Shown in pieces: positions 53,078 through 61,875 of a DNA stretch of 64,000 nucleotides. A model generated the notes under the pieces. The model did not search any database. It was given only the letters and a program-made list of their open reading frames with translations, and was not told where the DNA came from. The stretch's first letter is position 1; each line of letters begins with the position of its first letter. Source of the stretch: Corynebacterium curieae (GTDB lineage Bacteria > Actinomycetota > Actinomycetes > Mycobacteriales > Mycobacteriaceae); contig NZ_JAKMUU010000004.1 in NCBI RefSeq assembly GCF_027570035.1, positions 124,001 to 188,000 of the forward strand, written 5' to 3'. The position numbers were made by a program, and so were the translations under genes.

Positions 53078-53731
53078 TTATCCCCAAAGCCCAGCTTGTT
53101 GGGCTAGCAATGCGAGGATTACCGCGGCCGCCGCAGCAACGCCGCCCCAGCGAAGCGCAGGGCTCTTCCGATAGAGGAATAGGCTCAGCACGATTCCTGT
53201 GCACAACCCGCCCAGATGACCCCATAGGGATACGCCATCGGCGAGGAAGGTATAGGCCACGTTCGCCAGAACGAGGGCGATGGGCGCGCGGAGATCGAGC
53301 CCGCGCTGCCGGTAAGCGCCCACAAGCATCGCCATGAGCGCGAAGAGTACGCCGGATGCGCCAACGGTAGGAGTATTAAAATCGAATTTCAGGATCATAG
53401 CGGACGCGCCGAGGCAAGAGACGAGGTAGGCGGCGAGGTACAACCCAGTACCGAGCGCACGCTCCACTTCCCTACCTATGAGCAAGAGCATGATCATGTT
53501 TACTGCCAGATGGCCCGCGTCGAGGTGCATGAATTCGGAAGACAGCGCCGTCTGCGGTGCTAAGGAATACTCTGGGCCCCATAGACCCCAGTCCGCCGCG
53601 AGCGCGGAGTCATAGAAGGTAGCTCCCAATGTCCGCGCTTGCACCGCGGTAATGAGCCAAGCAATTGTGCACACGATGGCTATGAGTGCGGTAGCCGGGG
53701 TATCGCGGACATAGTTTCTCACCATGGTCAT
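53078..53731 (-). CDS. Rhomboid-family intramembrane serine protease
   Basis: A 217-residue, six-helix rhomboid. The catalytic Ser is in TPTVGASGVLFALMAM (GASG) and the His in LWGHLGGLCTGIVLSLFLYRK. The preceding helix has HLDAGHLAVNMIMLLLIGREVERALG, the HxxxN oxyanion helix. Rhomboids cleave membrane proteins within the bilayer. The start is 53731 or ATG 53725. It lies downstream of ppiA on the same strand and is close to oriC in relatives. Confidence 0.9.
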   Translation of the reverse strand: MTMVRNYVRDTPATALIAIVCTIAWLITAVQARTLGATFYDSALAADWGLWGPEYSLAPQTALSSEFMHLDAGHLAVNMIMLLLIGREVERALGTGLYLAAYLVSCLGASAMILKFDFNTPTVGASGVLFALMAMLVGAYRQRGLDLRAPIALVLANVAYTFLADGVSLWGHLGGLCTGIVLSLFLYRKSPALRWGGVAAAAAVILALLAQQAGLWG

Positions 53732-53793
53732 GAGTTTGTCAGTCCTTCAGACAGGTTCTAGCGAGTGTATAGCTCAGGGCAAAACTGCAACGA

Positions 53794-53825
53794 GCCCGCC
53801 GCCGCACGGAAATGCGGTGGCGGGC
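53794..53825 (-). terminator. Terminator of ppiA
   Basis: GCCCGCCGCCGCA (53794-53806) pairs with TGCGGTGGCGGGC (53813-53825) with one wobble pair. On the minus strand a CGTTGCAGTTTTG follows. Confidence 0.75.
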
Positions 53826-53841
53826 CCGAGGGAAAAGGAGA

Positions 53842-54363
53842 TTACGCGATATCGATGGACTCGATAACAACGTCCTCGTGCGGACGGTCCATGCGGTCGG
53901 TATCAACCTTGGCGATCTTGGACACAACCTCCTGGGAGGCGGCATCAGTAACCTCACCAAAGATGGTGTGGTGGTTATTCAGGTGCGGGGTCGGCGCCAC
54001 GGTGATGAAGAACTGGGAACCATTGGTGCCTGGGCCGGCATTAGCCATAGCCAGCAGGAATGGGCGGTCGAACTGCAGCTCCGGGTGAAACTCATCCTGG
54101 AACTGGTAGCCCGGGCCACCGCGGCCGGTGCCGGTGGGGTCGCCGCCTTGGATCATGAAGTTATCGATGATGCGGTGGAAGAGGGCGCCGTCATAGAACG
54201 GACCGGACTGCTCGCCCTTTGCGTTCTGGGTAGAGTAGTCCTTCTCGCCCTTTGCTAGGCCGATGAAGTTTTCAACGGTTACCGGTGCGTGGTTACCGAA
54301 GAGATCGATAACAATGTCACCGTAGTTGGTATGCATCGTTGCAGTTGCGGTCTTCTGAGTCAT
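53842..54363 (-). CDS. ppiA: Cyclophilin-type peptidyl-prolyl isomerase PpiA
   Basis: A 173-residue cytosolic cyclophilin. Core motifs are present: FIGLAKGEKDYST, GALFHRIIDNFMIQGGDPTGTGRGGPGY, NAGPGTNGSQFFITVAPTPHLNNHHTIFGEV. The catalytic Arg is in FHRIIDNF. It catalyses proline cis-trans isomerisation in folding. The start is taken at ATG 54363 (MTQKTATATMHTNYGD); 54372 is also possible. A longer frame upstream on this strand runs through the HAD gene and is not real. Confidence 0.93.
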   Translation of the reverse strand: MTQKTATATMHTNYGDIVIDLFGNHAPVTVENFIGLAKGEKDYSTQNAKGEQSGPFYDGALFHRIIDNFMIQGGDPTGTGRGGPGYQFQDEFHPELQFDRPFLLAMANAGPGTNGSQFFITVAPTPHLNNHHTIFGEVTDAASQEVVSKIAKVDTDRMDRPHEDVVIESIDIA

Positions 54364-54441
54364 GCCAGCCATTGTAAAGAATTTAACGCGCGCCTGCCGT
54401 GCATGACATAACGCTGTCAGCGATCGCGCTAGCCTGAAGGC

Positions 54442-55101
54442 ATGATTCGCGCGCTGCTTTTTGATCTGGATGACACATTGCTTGACCACACCGGCGCGGC
54501 CCGAGACGCGGTCGACCAGTGGTGCCGCGAGCTGGGCCTGCCCGAGGGCCAACATGCACGCTTTGCGGCCATTGAGCGCAAGTGGTTCAACGCCTACGAG
54601 CGCGGCGAGGTCACCCACCAAGGCCAGCGGGCGGCGCGCTGCCGCGAATTCCTCGGCCGACAGATGAGCGATGCCGAGGCGCTGGCCGCCTACGACGGCT
54701 ATCTTTCCGCCTACCGGCAGCAATGGCGCGCTTTTGCCGACGCCCTGCCCACCCTCACTTGGGCCCTCGAGGCCAGCTTTCAGGTGGGTGTGCTCACCAA
54801 TGGAGAGCGAGAAATGCAGCAGGCTAAGCTGCAGGCCACGGGCCTTGCGCTTGCCGACGTCCACCTCATCCCCACCGTCGACCTCGGCTGTCCCAAACCG
54901 CAGCGGGAGGCCTACCTTGCCGCGTGCGATCAACTTGGCACGGGCCCCGCGGACACGCTCATGGTGGGCGATTCCCTCACCAACGATGTGCAGGGCGCGC
55001 GCAAGGCGGGACTGCACGCGCTCCACCTCGACCGTGCGGGTGATGGCGATCTGAGTTCGCTTAGCGCGCTGAAAGAGGTTCTCCCCCAAATAGCCAGCTG
55101 A
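54442..55101 (+). CDS. HAD-family hydrolase
   Basis: A 219-residue HAD phosphatase. Motif I is LLFDLDDTLLDHTG, motif II VGVLTNGE, motif III CPKPQREAYLAA, motif IV MVGDSLTNDVQGARKAG. All catalytic Asp and Lys residues are intact, unlike the HAD gene at 10.3 kb. A -10 TAGCCT 6 bases before the ATG suggests a leaderless mRNA. The substrate is unknown. It overlaps the convergent dihydroxyacetone kinase gene by 41 bases. Confidence 0.85.
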   Translation: MIRALLFDLDDTLLDHTGAARDAVDQWCRELGLPEGQHARFAAIERKWFNAYERGEVTHQGQRAARCREFLGRQMSDAEALAAYDGYLSAYRQQWRAFADALPTLTWALEASFQVGVLTNGEREMQQAKLQATGLALADVHLIPTVDLGCPKPQREAYLAACDQLGTGPADTLMVGDSLTNDVQGARKAGLHALHLDRAGDGDLSSLSALKEVLPQIAS

Positions 55102-56698
55102 CCACGATGGCCCCCGGATCTATTACACCCTTGCTGCGATCTCCCAGGTAGGAGGCGCGGCCCTTCTTCGCGGCGAGGTTCTCAGTATCGAGAGCGCCGG
55201 CATGGGCGGCTGTGAAAAGCGCCTGCAAAGTTTCCGCGTCCGGATCCTTCGCTTCCAGTTCGCGGGCCTTTTCTGCGGCCGGGATAAGGGCATCAAGCAT
55301 GGTGCGATCCCCGCGCTGAGCACCGCCCAGCTCGTGGATTAGGTTGGCAGCAGCATTAAGCCCGTCCGTCAGCGTCTCCGCGCGGGCCAATTCATTAAAG
55401 AGCGTGCCGAAGACGGCTCCGGAGGTACCGCCGGCGAGGACGAGCAGGCGCTTGGCCAGCCCGGTGAGGATCTCCGTATCCGTGCCGCGCAGGGGAAGCT
55501 CGATGCCACCGAAGGCTGCCTCCATGTTCTGGCCAAAGTCGCCATCGCCGACCTTGCGGTCCAGCTCGGTGAGCGCCGCGAAGGAGGCTTGGAGGCGCTC
55601 CACGAAGGCGGTAAGCCATTGATTCTTCTCGCCCTCGGTAGGCAGCTCATCCTGAAAAGTGATGGTGGCCGGCTCCACCGCCTTCACGCCACCCAGGGTG
55701 TGGGGCCAAGCGGGGGCGGACGTAGGGGCGTCAATAAGGTCGAGCAACTCCGGATCCACCTTGAGCAGTGTAAAGGAAGCACCGTGCATATTCACCGCGG
55801 TGACATAGGAGCCCACCATCGACCGGGCTACGGTGACGCCGCGCTGGGCCAGCTGCGCGGAGGCCTCGCCAAAGAGCAAGCTCAGCTCCAGCGGTGTCGT
55901 GCCACCTAGGCCGTTGACCAAGCACACCACCTCATCGTCTTGGCCCAAGTCGAGGGCGGGCACGATCTTTTCCAGGACCTGGTTCACAATGGCACTCGCG
56001 CCATCCACCTGCTCGGTGTGCGTGCCCGGTTCGCCGTGAATGCCCACGCCCACCTCCATCTGGCCGGCTTCCAGATCGAAGGTCTCGCGGCCGGTAGTCG
56101 GCATAAAACCGGCGCCCAGTGCCACGGACATGCTGCGGGAATTCTCCGCGGCGCGCCTACCCAGCTCGGCAACCGTATCCACGTCATCGCCGCGGTAGGC
56201 GGCAGCTCCTGCGATCTTTTCCACCAGAATGGTCGCGCCGGTGCCGCGGCGGCCGGGGCCGTCTTCGTTGCCATCGGTGGCAAGATCATCGGCCACCAGC
56301 ACCGTGCGGGTGTCTACCGCCTCGGCGGCGTTGCGGGCGACAGTGAAGTTCATGACGTCACCGGTGTAGTTCTTCACCACGTGGACTACTCCCCTGCCCT
56401 GGTCGGCCCACTGGGTAGCCTCGCTGACCTGGACCGCGTTCGGGGAGGTAAAGAGCAATCCCGGGCAGGCTGCGGCGAGCATGCCCTGGCCGACGAACCC
56501 CGCGTGCATCGGTTCATGGCCAGAACCGCCACCGGAAATCACCGCCACTGCTGGATCACCGTCCGCAGTGCGCAGCGGCGTAGTGCGGCCGATGAAGCCT
56601 ACGCCGTGCCAGCGGGCATCGGGGTGGTTGGCAATGAGCCCGGCGAGGGCATCGGAGAGGAAAGTATCTTGGCTGTTACGGAATGCGGAGTGGTTCAT
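55061..56698 (-). CDS. dhaK: ATP-dependent dihydroxyacetone kinase (DhaK-DhaL fusion)
   Basis: A 545-residue two-domain kinase. The N-terminal DhaK domain (1-330) has ISGGGSGHEPMHAGFVGQGM and the covalent-substrate His in MEVGVGIHGEPGTHTEQ. The C-terminal DhaL domain (about 345-545) has LDRKVGDGDFGQNMEAAFGGIE (ATP-Mg site DGD), LAGGTSGAVFGTLF and GDRTMLDALIPA. It phosphorylates dihydroxyacetone to DHAP with ATP rather than with the PTS. No PTS DhaM is nearby. Start ATG 56698. Confidence 0.92.
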   Translation of the reverse strand: MNHSAFRNSQDTFLSDALAGLIANHPDARWHGVGFIGRTTPLRTADGDPAVAVISGGGSGHEPMHAGFVGQGMLAAACPGLLFTSPNAVQVSEATQWADQGRGVVHVVKNYTGDVMNFTVARNAAEAVDTRTVLVADDLATDGNEDGPGRRGTGATILVEKIAGAAAYRGDDVDTVAELGRRAAENSRSMSVALGAGFMPTTGRETFDLEAGQMEVGVGIHGEPGTHTEQVDGASAIVNQVLEKIVPALDLGQDDEVVCLVNGLGGTTPLELSLLFGEASAQLAQRGVTVARSMVGSYVTAVNMHGASFTLLKVDPELLDLIDAPTSAPAWPHTLGGVKAVEPATITFQDELPTEGEKNQWLTAFVERLQASFAALTELDRKVGDGDFGQNMEAAFGGIELPLRGTDTEILTGLAKRLLVLAGGTSGAVFGTLFNELARAETLTDGLNAAANLIHELGGAQRGDRTMLDALIPAAEKARELEAKDPDAETLQALFTAAHAGALDTENLAAKKGRASYLGDRSKGVIDPGAIVVSWLFGGEPLSAR

Positions 56699-56840
56699 AC
56701 TCCCAGGCTAGTGATGTTTCTAACCCAGAAGCTAGAAGGAGAAAAGAAACATACCGGTTCCATTCGGACACCCAGCCGATTCGCAGCTACTTTGCAGTTT
56801 GCGGAGGATACTAAAAGAACTACTACGAAAGGATCCGCAC

Positions 56841-57479
56841 ATGGATTTCTTGTCCTCCCTCCACAACCTCATGGACGCAGGCTCGCTGCTCCAAAGCTTT
56901 GGACCCTATATTCTGCTCGGCGTAGCCGTAGTTATCTTCATCGAGTCCGGCGTGCTTTTCCCGTTCCTGCCGGGTGATTCGCTGCTCGTTACCGCCGCAA
57001 TCCTGCGCCACGAACTAGACATCAACGCATGGCTGCTCTTTGTCGTGGCCGCGGTGGCCGCCTTTGCAGGCGACCAAGTGGGCTTCTACTTGGGCCGGCG
57101 CTTTGGCCGCAAGCTTTTCAAAGACGACGTCCGCGTCCTGCGCACCGAACACCTCGATAGCGCGGAAGACTTCTTCCAGCGCCACGGCCCAGTGGCCCTT
57201 GTATTGGGACGCTTCGTGCCGATTGTGCGCACCTTCGTTCCCTTCGCCGCTGGCACCGCGGAGATGGGTTACTCCTCGTTCCTGCGTTGGAATATCCTTG
57301 GCGGCATTGGCTGGGTAGGTTCTATGCTGCTCGTCGGCGTGCTGCTGGGCGGTATCCCGGGCATCGCCCACTCCATCGACATCATCATGCTCATCATCGT
57401 GGCAATTTCCGTGCTGCCGATGATCATCAGCTGGCTCAACAAGCACCGCAAGGCAAAACGCGAAATCCCGGCCAAGTAA
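56841..57479 (+). CDS. DedA-family membrane protein
   Basis: A 212-residue DedA/VTT membrane protein. It has VIFIESGVLFPFLPGDSLLVTAAIL (E/D and PGDS motif), the glycine-rich GDQVGFYLGRRFGRKLFK and the arginine helix VLGRFVPIVRTFVPFAAGTAEM. DedA proteins are lipid flippases (C55-P, phosphatidylethanolamine) or act in membrane homeostasis. Start ATG 56841 with AAAGGA upstream. It is convergent with metE. Confidence 0.9.
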   Translation: MDFLSSLHNLMDAGSLLQSFGPYILLGVAVVIFIESGVLFPFLPGDSLLVTAAILRHELDINAWLLFVVAAVAAFAGDQVGFYLGRRFGRKLFKDDVRVLRTEHLDSAEDFFQRHGPVALVLGRFVPIVRTFVPFAAGTAEMGYSSFLRWNILGGIGWVGSMLLVGVLLGGIPGIAHSIDIIMLIIVAISVLPMIISWLNKHRKAKREIPAK

Positions 57480-57527
57480 GGATTTATTGTCCATCACCCA
57501 GCCGGGATTGCGGTGCAGTTAGAGGGT

Positions 57528-59798
57528 TTAGAGGGAGTCGCGTACCTCATCGCGAGCCAGCACCATATTGCGCAGGGAGGCTTCGGTCTCCTCGTAGCCG
57601 CGGGTCTTAAGGCCGCAGTCTGGGTTGACCCACAGACGCTCGACCGGAACATGCTTGAGAGCGGCGCGGATGAGCTCGGCCATCTCCGCTACGGAGGGCA
57701 CACGTGGAGAGTGGATATCGTAGATGCCTGGGCCGATCTCGGAGTGGAAGGTCTCGTCAATATCCTCCAGTAGCTCCATGCGGGAGCGGGCAGCCTCAAT
57801 GGAGGTGACATCGGCATCCAGGCCGGCAACGGCATCGATGATCTGACCGAATTCGGAGTAGCACAGGTGAGTGTGGATCTGAGTGGTCGGCTTGGCCTCG
57901 AGCGCTACGAGACGGAAGGAGCGCACAGCCCAGTCCAGGTAAGCCTTGCGATCTTCCTCGCGCAGCGGCAACAGCTCGCGCAGGGCGGGCTCGTCGATCT
58001 GAATGATGTCGATTCCGGCCTCTTCCAGGTCATGCACCTCATCCGCCAAAGCGACGCCCAGCTGGTCCGCGGAGACGGACTGGTGCACATCATCGCGCAC
58101 GAAGGACCATGCCAGGATGGTCACCGGGCCGGTGAGCATACCCTTGACGTGGTGCTCCGAAAGCGACTGCGCGTACTTAGACCACTCGGTGGTCATCGCA
58201 GCCGGGCGGGAGATGTCACCGACGACTATTGGCGGACGGGTGCAACGGGAACCGTAGGACTGGACCCAGCCGTTTTCGGTGGTTACGAAGCCATCGAGCA
58301 GCTCAGCAAAATACTGGACCATGTCATTTCGCTCTGGCTCGCCGTGGACGAGGACGTCGAGGCCAAGGCGCTCCTGCAGCTCGATGACGGACTTGACCTC
58401 GTCCTTGAGGGCGGCGTTGTAGTCGGCGTCGGAAAGCTCGCCCTTGCGGTGCGCCGCACGCGCCTGGCGGATCTCCTTGGTCTGGGGGAAGGAGCCAATG
58501 GTGGTAGTCGGCAACTGCGGCAGGCCTAGTTCCTTCTGTGCCTCGTTGCGCTCGGCAAAGGCAGGCTCGCGCTTGACCTCGCCGGCCGGCAGCTTCTCAA
58601 TGCGCGCCTTCACCGCCGAATTGTGGATGCGCTCAGATTCGGCACGGGTGCGCACCGCGCGGTCGCTAATGCTATACGCTTCCGGTGCCTCCAGCGGGCC
58701 CTGAGACAGGGCGACGACTTCCTTGACCTTCTCATTAGCGAAGGAGAACCAGGTGGCGACGTCGGCCGGCAGCTTGGTTTCTGCCTCCACGGTGTGCGGC
58801 ACGTGCTGCAGGGATACGGAGGTAGACACGGAGAGGGAGTCAAGGCTGCCCTCTAGGTCCTCGTACTTGGAGCGCAGATCGCGCAGGTTAGCGGCCCAGA
58901 CATTGCGGCCGTCGATAAGCCCAGCAACCAGGTGGGAATTCAGGTTCTTCACGCGCTCGAGGTAACCCTCATCCAGTGCCAGGGTGCCCACGGAAAGATC
59001 CACCTGGACGGCTTCTGGCTTGAGCTCCGCCAAGACCTCGAGGCCCTTACGCGCAGAACCGTACGGGGTGGTGAGGTACACCTGCGGGCGGTTGTCTGCA
59101 CCCAGGATGGCCTCATAAGCGCGCTTGGTGTAGGCGGCCAGCTCCTCATCGTTGGCAATGGTCAGGTCCGCCACCAGGGCGGGCTCGGCAAGCTGTACCC
59201 ACTGCACACCGGACTTATCTAGCTCGGCAAGTACCTCCTGGTAGGCCTTAACGGCGTCCTCCAAGCGGTCGAGCGGAGACTTGGTAGCGCCCTCTGCTTG
59301 CTTGGACAAAGCCAGCAGGGTCACTGGGCCGACGAGGTACGGACGCACGGTGTGGCCGGCGGCGCGGGCCTCTTCTACCAGCTTGATAACGCGCTGTGGG
59401 TGCGCCTTGAAGTCCTGGTTATCGGCGATTTCCGGGACGATGTAGTGGTAGTTGGTATCAAACCACTTGGTCATCTCCAGCGGCGCAGTGTCCTTATTGC
59501 CGCGGGCCAGGGTGAACTCGTCATCCAGGGTTTCGCCGGCGACGGCGCCGACGGTCAGTGCGGTTTCGAGTACCTGGTCGTAGTAGGCGACGTCGGCAGG
59601 AATGGCGTAGTCCTCAGTGAGACCAAGATCGCGCAGGCGATTATAGGTATCCAAGCGGAGGGAATGAGCAGCGGACTCAAAGGTCTCGGCGTCGATGCGG
59701 CCGGCCCAGTAGGATTCCAGCGCGCGCTTTAGCTCACGGTTAGCGCCGACGCGGGGGTAGCCCTCAATCGTCGCCTTGGGGAAGTTAGTGTTCGTCAT
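57528..59798 (-). CDS. metE: Cobalamin-independent methionine synthase
   Basis: A 756-residue MetE, which transfers a methyl group from 5-methyl-THF-triglutamate to homocysteine. The zinc site is HTHLCYSEFG (H and C) with the last Cys in WVNPDCGLKTR; the substrate region has DMVQYFAELLDGF and IGSFPQTKEIR. Full length for the family. The start ATG 59798 overlaps the end of metF by 14 bases, so both are one transcript. It delivers the last step that uses the MetF product. Confidence 0.95.
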   Translation of the reverse strand: MTNTNFPKATIEGYPRVGANRELKRALESYWAGRIDAETFESAAHSLRLDTYNRLRDLGLTEDYAIPADVAYYDQVLETALTVGAVAGETLDDEFTLARGNKDTAPLEMTKWFDTNYHYIVPEIADNQDFKAHPQRVIKLVEEARAAGHTVRPYLVGPVTLLALSKQAEGATKSPLDRLEDAVKAYQEVLAELDKSGVQWVQLAEPALVADLTIANDEELAAYTKRAYEAILGADNRPQVYLTTPYGSARKGLEVLAELKPEAVQVDLSVGTLALDEGYLERVKNLNSHLVAGLIDGRNVWAANLRDLRSKYEDLEGSLDSLSVSTSVSLQHVPHTVEAETKLPADVATWFSFANEKVKEVVALSQGPLEAPEAYSISDRAVRTRAESERIHNSAVKARIEKLPAGEVKREPAFAERNEAQKELGLPQLPTTTIGSFPQTKEIRQARAAHRKGELSDADYNAALKDEVKSVIELQERLGLDVLVHGEPERNDMVQYFAELLDGFVTTENGWVQSYGSRCTRPPIVVGDISRPAAMTTEWSKYAQSLSEHHVKGMLTGPVTILAWSFVRDDVHQSVSADQLGVALADEVHDLEEAGIDIIQIDEPALRELLPLREEDRKAYLDWAVRSFRLVALEAKPTTQIHTHLCYSEFGQIIDAVAGLDADVTSIEAARSRMELLEDIDETFHSEIGPGIYDIHSPRVPSVAEMAELIRAALKHVPVERLWVNPDCGLKTRGYEETEASLRNMVLARDEVRDSL

Positions 59799-60717
59799 TG
59801 TCTACTCCGATTCGAGATAACAGATCTTGTGTAATGTCCGGATTGTTGTGGGTATAGATATGGAGGCCTTCCGCGCCACCGGCCACAATGGTGCGAGCCA
59901 ATTGGGCGGTAAGCTCCATGCCGATTTCGTATTCCTCTTCTGGGGTTGTCGCTGCCGCGAGCTGAGTGCGCACCCTTTCGGGTACGGTCAGCCCGGACAG
60001 CTGCCCCATTCGCTCCAACCGGCGCAGGCTGGTCATGGGCATAATCCCGGGAATGAGGGGGATTTTTACCCCGGCCAATTTCGCCCTTTGGGCGAAGCGG
60101 AGGAAATCCTCGGCGTCAAAGAAGAGCTGGGTGATGGCGAAGTCCGCCCCGAGACGCTGTTTATTGAGCAGCACGTCGAAGTCCTCGTCTTCATTTTTCG
60201 ATTCTGCGTGGCCGCTGGGGTAGCAGGCAACGCTCACCGCTAGCCGGCCGGCGGCAAAGCGTGCCGCTTGGTGGCTTTCTAGCTCGCGGATGAGGCGAAC
60301 CAGCTCATCGGCATGCTGCAGGTAGTGTTCTGGCATGCCCCCTTCTGGGAGATCGCCGCGCAAGGCAAGTAGACCGCGCACGCCGGCGTCCACCAAGCGA
60401 TTGATCCACTCGATGAGCTCTTCGCGCGAGCCAGCCGTGCAGGCTAGGTGTGCCAGCGGGCGCATGGAGGTGTTCTGCGAGATCTTCTCAATGAAGGCCG
60501 CGGTCCCCTCTAGCCAGCCGGAGCGTTGGGAGCTAGTCACCGCGATGTAATCAGGATGGTAGCTTTCTAAGACCTCTAGCAGGCGGTCGATCTTGGCGGC
60601 ATCGGCGTCGTGGCGCGGTGGGATTACCTCGAAGGAAAGGGCAAGGCGCTCGGGCACATCTGTTTCCTCTTCGCTTTCATAATCCAAGGGCGCGGAAGCC
60701 GAAAGTCGCGGACTCAT
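59785..60717 (-). CDS. metF: Methylenetetrahydrofolate reductase
   Basis: A 310-residue MTHFR that makes 5-methyl-THF with FAD and NAD(P)H. LSFEVIPPRHDADAAKIDRL carries the catalytic Glu (FEVxPP), HLACTAGSREELIEWI and LLALRGDLPEGG bind FAD and folate, and LNKQRLGADFAITQLFFD is the second folate segment. The start was set at ATG 60717 because a perfect AAAGGAGGTGA SD stands 5 bases upstream; upstream codons to 60948 are unlikely. Operon with metE. Confidence 0.95.
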   Translation of the reverse strand: MSPRLSASAPLDYESEEETDVPERLALSFEVIPPRHDADAAKIDRLLEVLESYHPDYIAVTSSQRSGWLEGTAAFIEKISQNTSMRPLAHLACTAGSREELIEWINRLVDAGVRGLLALRGDLPEGGMPEHYLQHADELVRLIRELESHQAARFAAGRLAVSVACYPSGHAESKNEDEDFDVLLNKQRLGADFAITQLFFDAEDFLRFAQRAKLAGVKIPLIPGIMPMTSLRRLERMGQLSGLTVPERVRTQLAAATTPEEEYEIGMELTAQLARTIVAGGAEGLHIYTHNNPDITQDLLSRIGVDNDEH

Positions 60718-60797
60718 GGTCACCTCCTTTGCTGGTCGTCGTTGGTGCGTTGAGAAAAAACGTACCAAGCTGTTCAGTTTGTGCGATAGCGATTGTT

Positions 60798-60814
60798 CAA
60801 TGGTAATACCATTG
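60798..60814. promoter_or_regulatory. 17-base palindrome in the metFE promoter region
   Basis: Perfect dyad CAATGGTA-A-TACCATTG, 81 bases upstream of metF. It fits a regulator operator or folded leader; it is not a known McbR site. Confidence 0.45.
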
Positions 60815-60870
60815 CAAGCCCGCAAACTGCGAGGTTGGCGAAAAATCAGCTGAATAATAATCCCAGGTTC

Positions 60871-60886
60871 TGAACCAAGCGGTCTA
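60871..60886 (-). promoter_or_regulatory. McbR-like half site upstream of metFE
   Basis: On the minus strand TAGAC-CGCTTG-GTTCA: an exact left half and N6 spacing of the McbR motif TAGAC-N6-GTCTA, but a poor right half. It lies about 155 bases upstream of the metF start. Confidence 0.3.
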
Positions 60887-61001
60887 TTTCTAACCCTTTC
60901 CCCCAGCACGCCACCGCGCTCACGGTGGTACACCACCCAGCACGTCACTATGCTGGGTGAAAACGAATTGATAAATCTGAGTTAAGGAGTGTTCCGCCCC
61001 C

Positions 61002-61754
61002 ATGAACCCCACCACGCTGAACGTGGCCTTCAAGACCGCATCAAACCTGTGGAGCCAGTTCCATAACTACCGCGATGAAAAGTCGCGCGAGGCCTATACC
61101 GCCCTAGAAGAAGCTGCGCAGAAAATGGACGAGCGCGATAACAGCAACTTCGCTGAATCCCGCCGCCAGGCAGGCGCCGTCACCCGCGCCGCGCACTCCC
61201 GCCTCGAGCGCGCCCTAGAGGAATTCAACGATTACCGCGAGGACGCTACCGAGCGCCTTAACGACGCCAAGGAAGAGGCAACCAAGAAGGCAAAGAAGGC
61301 CCGCAAGCAGGCAAAGAAGGATTCTCAGAAGGCACAGAAGAACCTCAAGAAGAAATCCTCCAAGGTAGCCAAGAAGCAGAAGAAGAATAAGAAGTCCTCT
61401 AAGGGCTGGATCTTCGCCGGCATCATCGCCCTGCTTTCCGCTGCAGCCGGTGCCGCCTATTACTGGCTGCGCTCCAACGACAAGCCTTCTCAGACCCCGC
61501 CGCGCGTGGATGACTTCCAGTCCGGATCCCACACCGCTCCGGAGTCCACCTTGGTCTACACTTCCACCAGCGAGAATGATGCCAAGTCCGACCTCGTCGA
61601 GGAAGGCGCTGTACGCGATGAAGAGCTCCTCGGTTCTATCGACGAGCAGCTGGCCAAGCACCGCGAGGAAGAAGCAGCTCAGCCGACCGATACCACCCGC
61701 ATTACCGATGACCACCAAAACGAGGGCAAGCACCGCCTGCAGACCGACGAATAA
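61002..61754 (+). CDS. Lys-rich coiled-coil membrane protein, unknown function
   Basis: A 250-residue protein. Residues 1-100 are charged and helical (TAYTALEEAAQKMDERDNSNF, LERALEEFNDYREDATERL). Residues 90-130 are very rich in Lys/Ala/Ser (KKAKKARKQAKK, KKKSSKVAKKQKKNKKSSK), a histone-tail-like DNA- or anion-binding patch. A membrane helix WIFAGIIALLSAAAGAAYYWL follows, then an acidic tail. AAGGAG lies 12 bases upstream. I recognise no family; similar proteins occur in other corynebacteria. It may tether nucleic acid or polyphosphate to the membrane. Confidence 0.65.
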   Translation: MNPTTLNVAFKTASNLWSQFHNYRDEKSREAYTALEEAAQKMDERDNSNFAESRRQAGAVTRAAHSRLERALEEFNDYREDATERLNDAKEEATKKAKKARKQAKKDSQKAQKNLKKKSSKVAKKQKKNKKSSKGWIFAGIIALLSAAAGAAYYWLRSNDKPSQTPPRVDDFQSGSHTAPESTLVYTSTSENDAKSDLVEEGAVRDEELLGSIDEQLAKHREEEAAQPTDTTRITDDHQNEGKHRLQTDE

Positions 61755-61875
61755 ATACGCTTACCACCCCGCCGTGGGGGTATGTGTAGCGTTGTCTAGA
61801 TCTCATTGCTTTGCCTAAACAAAAATCTCTTGATTGAATTCCCACATTAGGGATCTTTCTACAAGGAGATGAACA

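Noticed and set aside
54364..55089. Long minus-strand frame extending ppiA upstream to 55089
   Set aside because: It lies fully opposite the HAD gene, has no family match before the cyclophilin domain, and PpiA proteins start at the MTQ/MHT region.
60934..60959. Hairpin CACCCAGCA/TGCTGGGTG before the Lys-rich protein as a SAM riboswitch
   Set aside because: It is a lone stem on the side of the downstream gene, not in the metF leader, and lacks riboswitch core elements.
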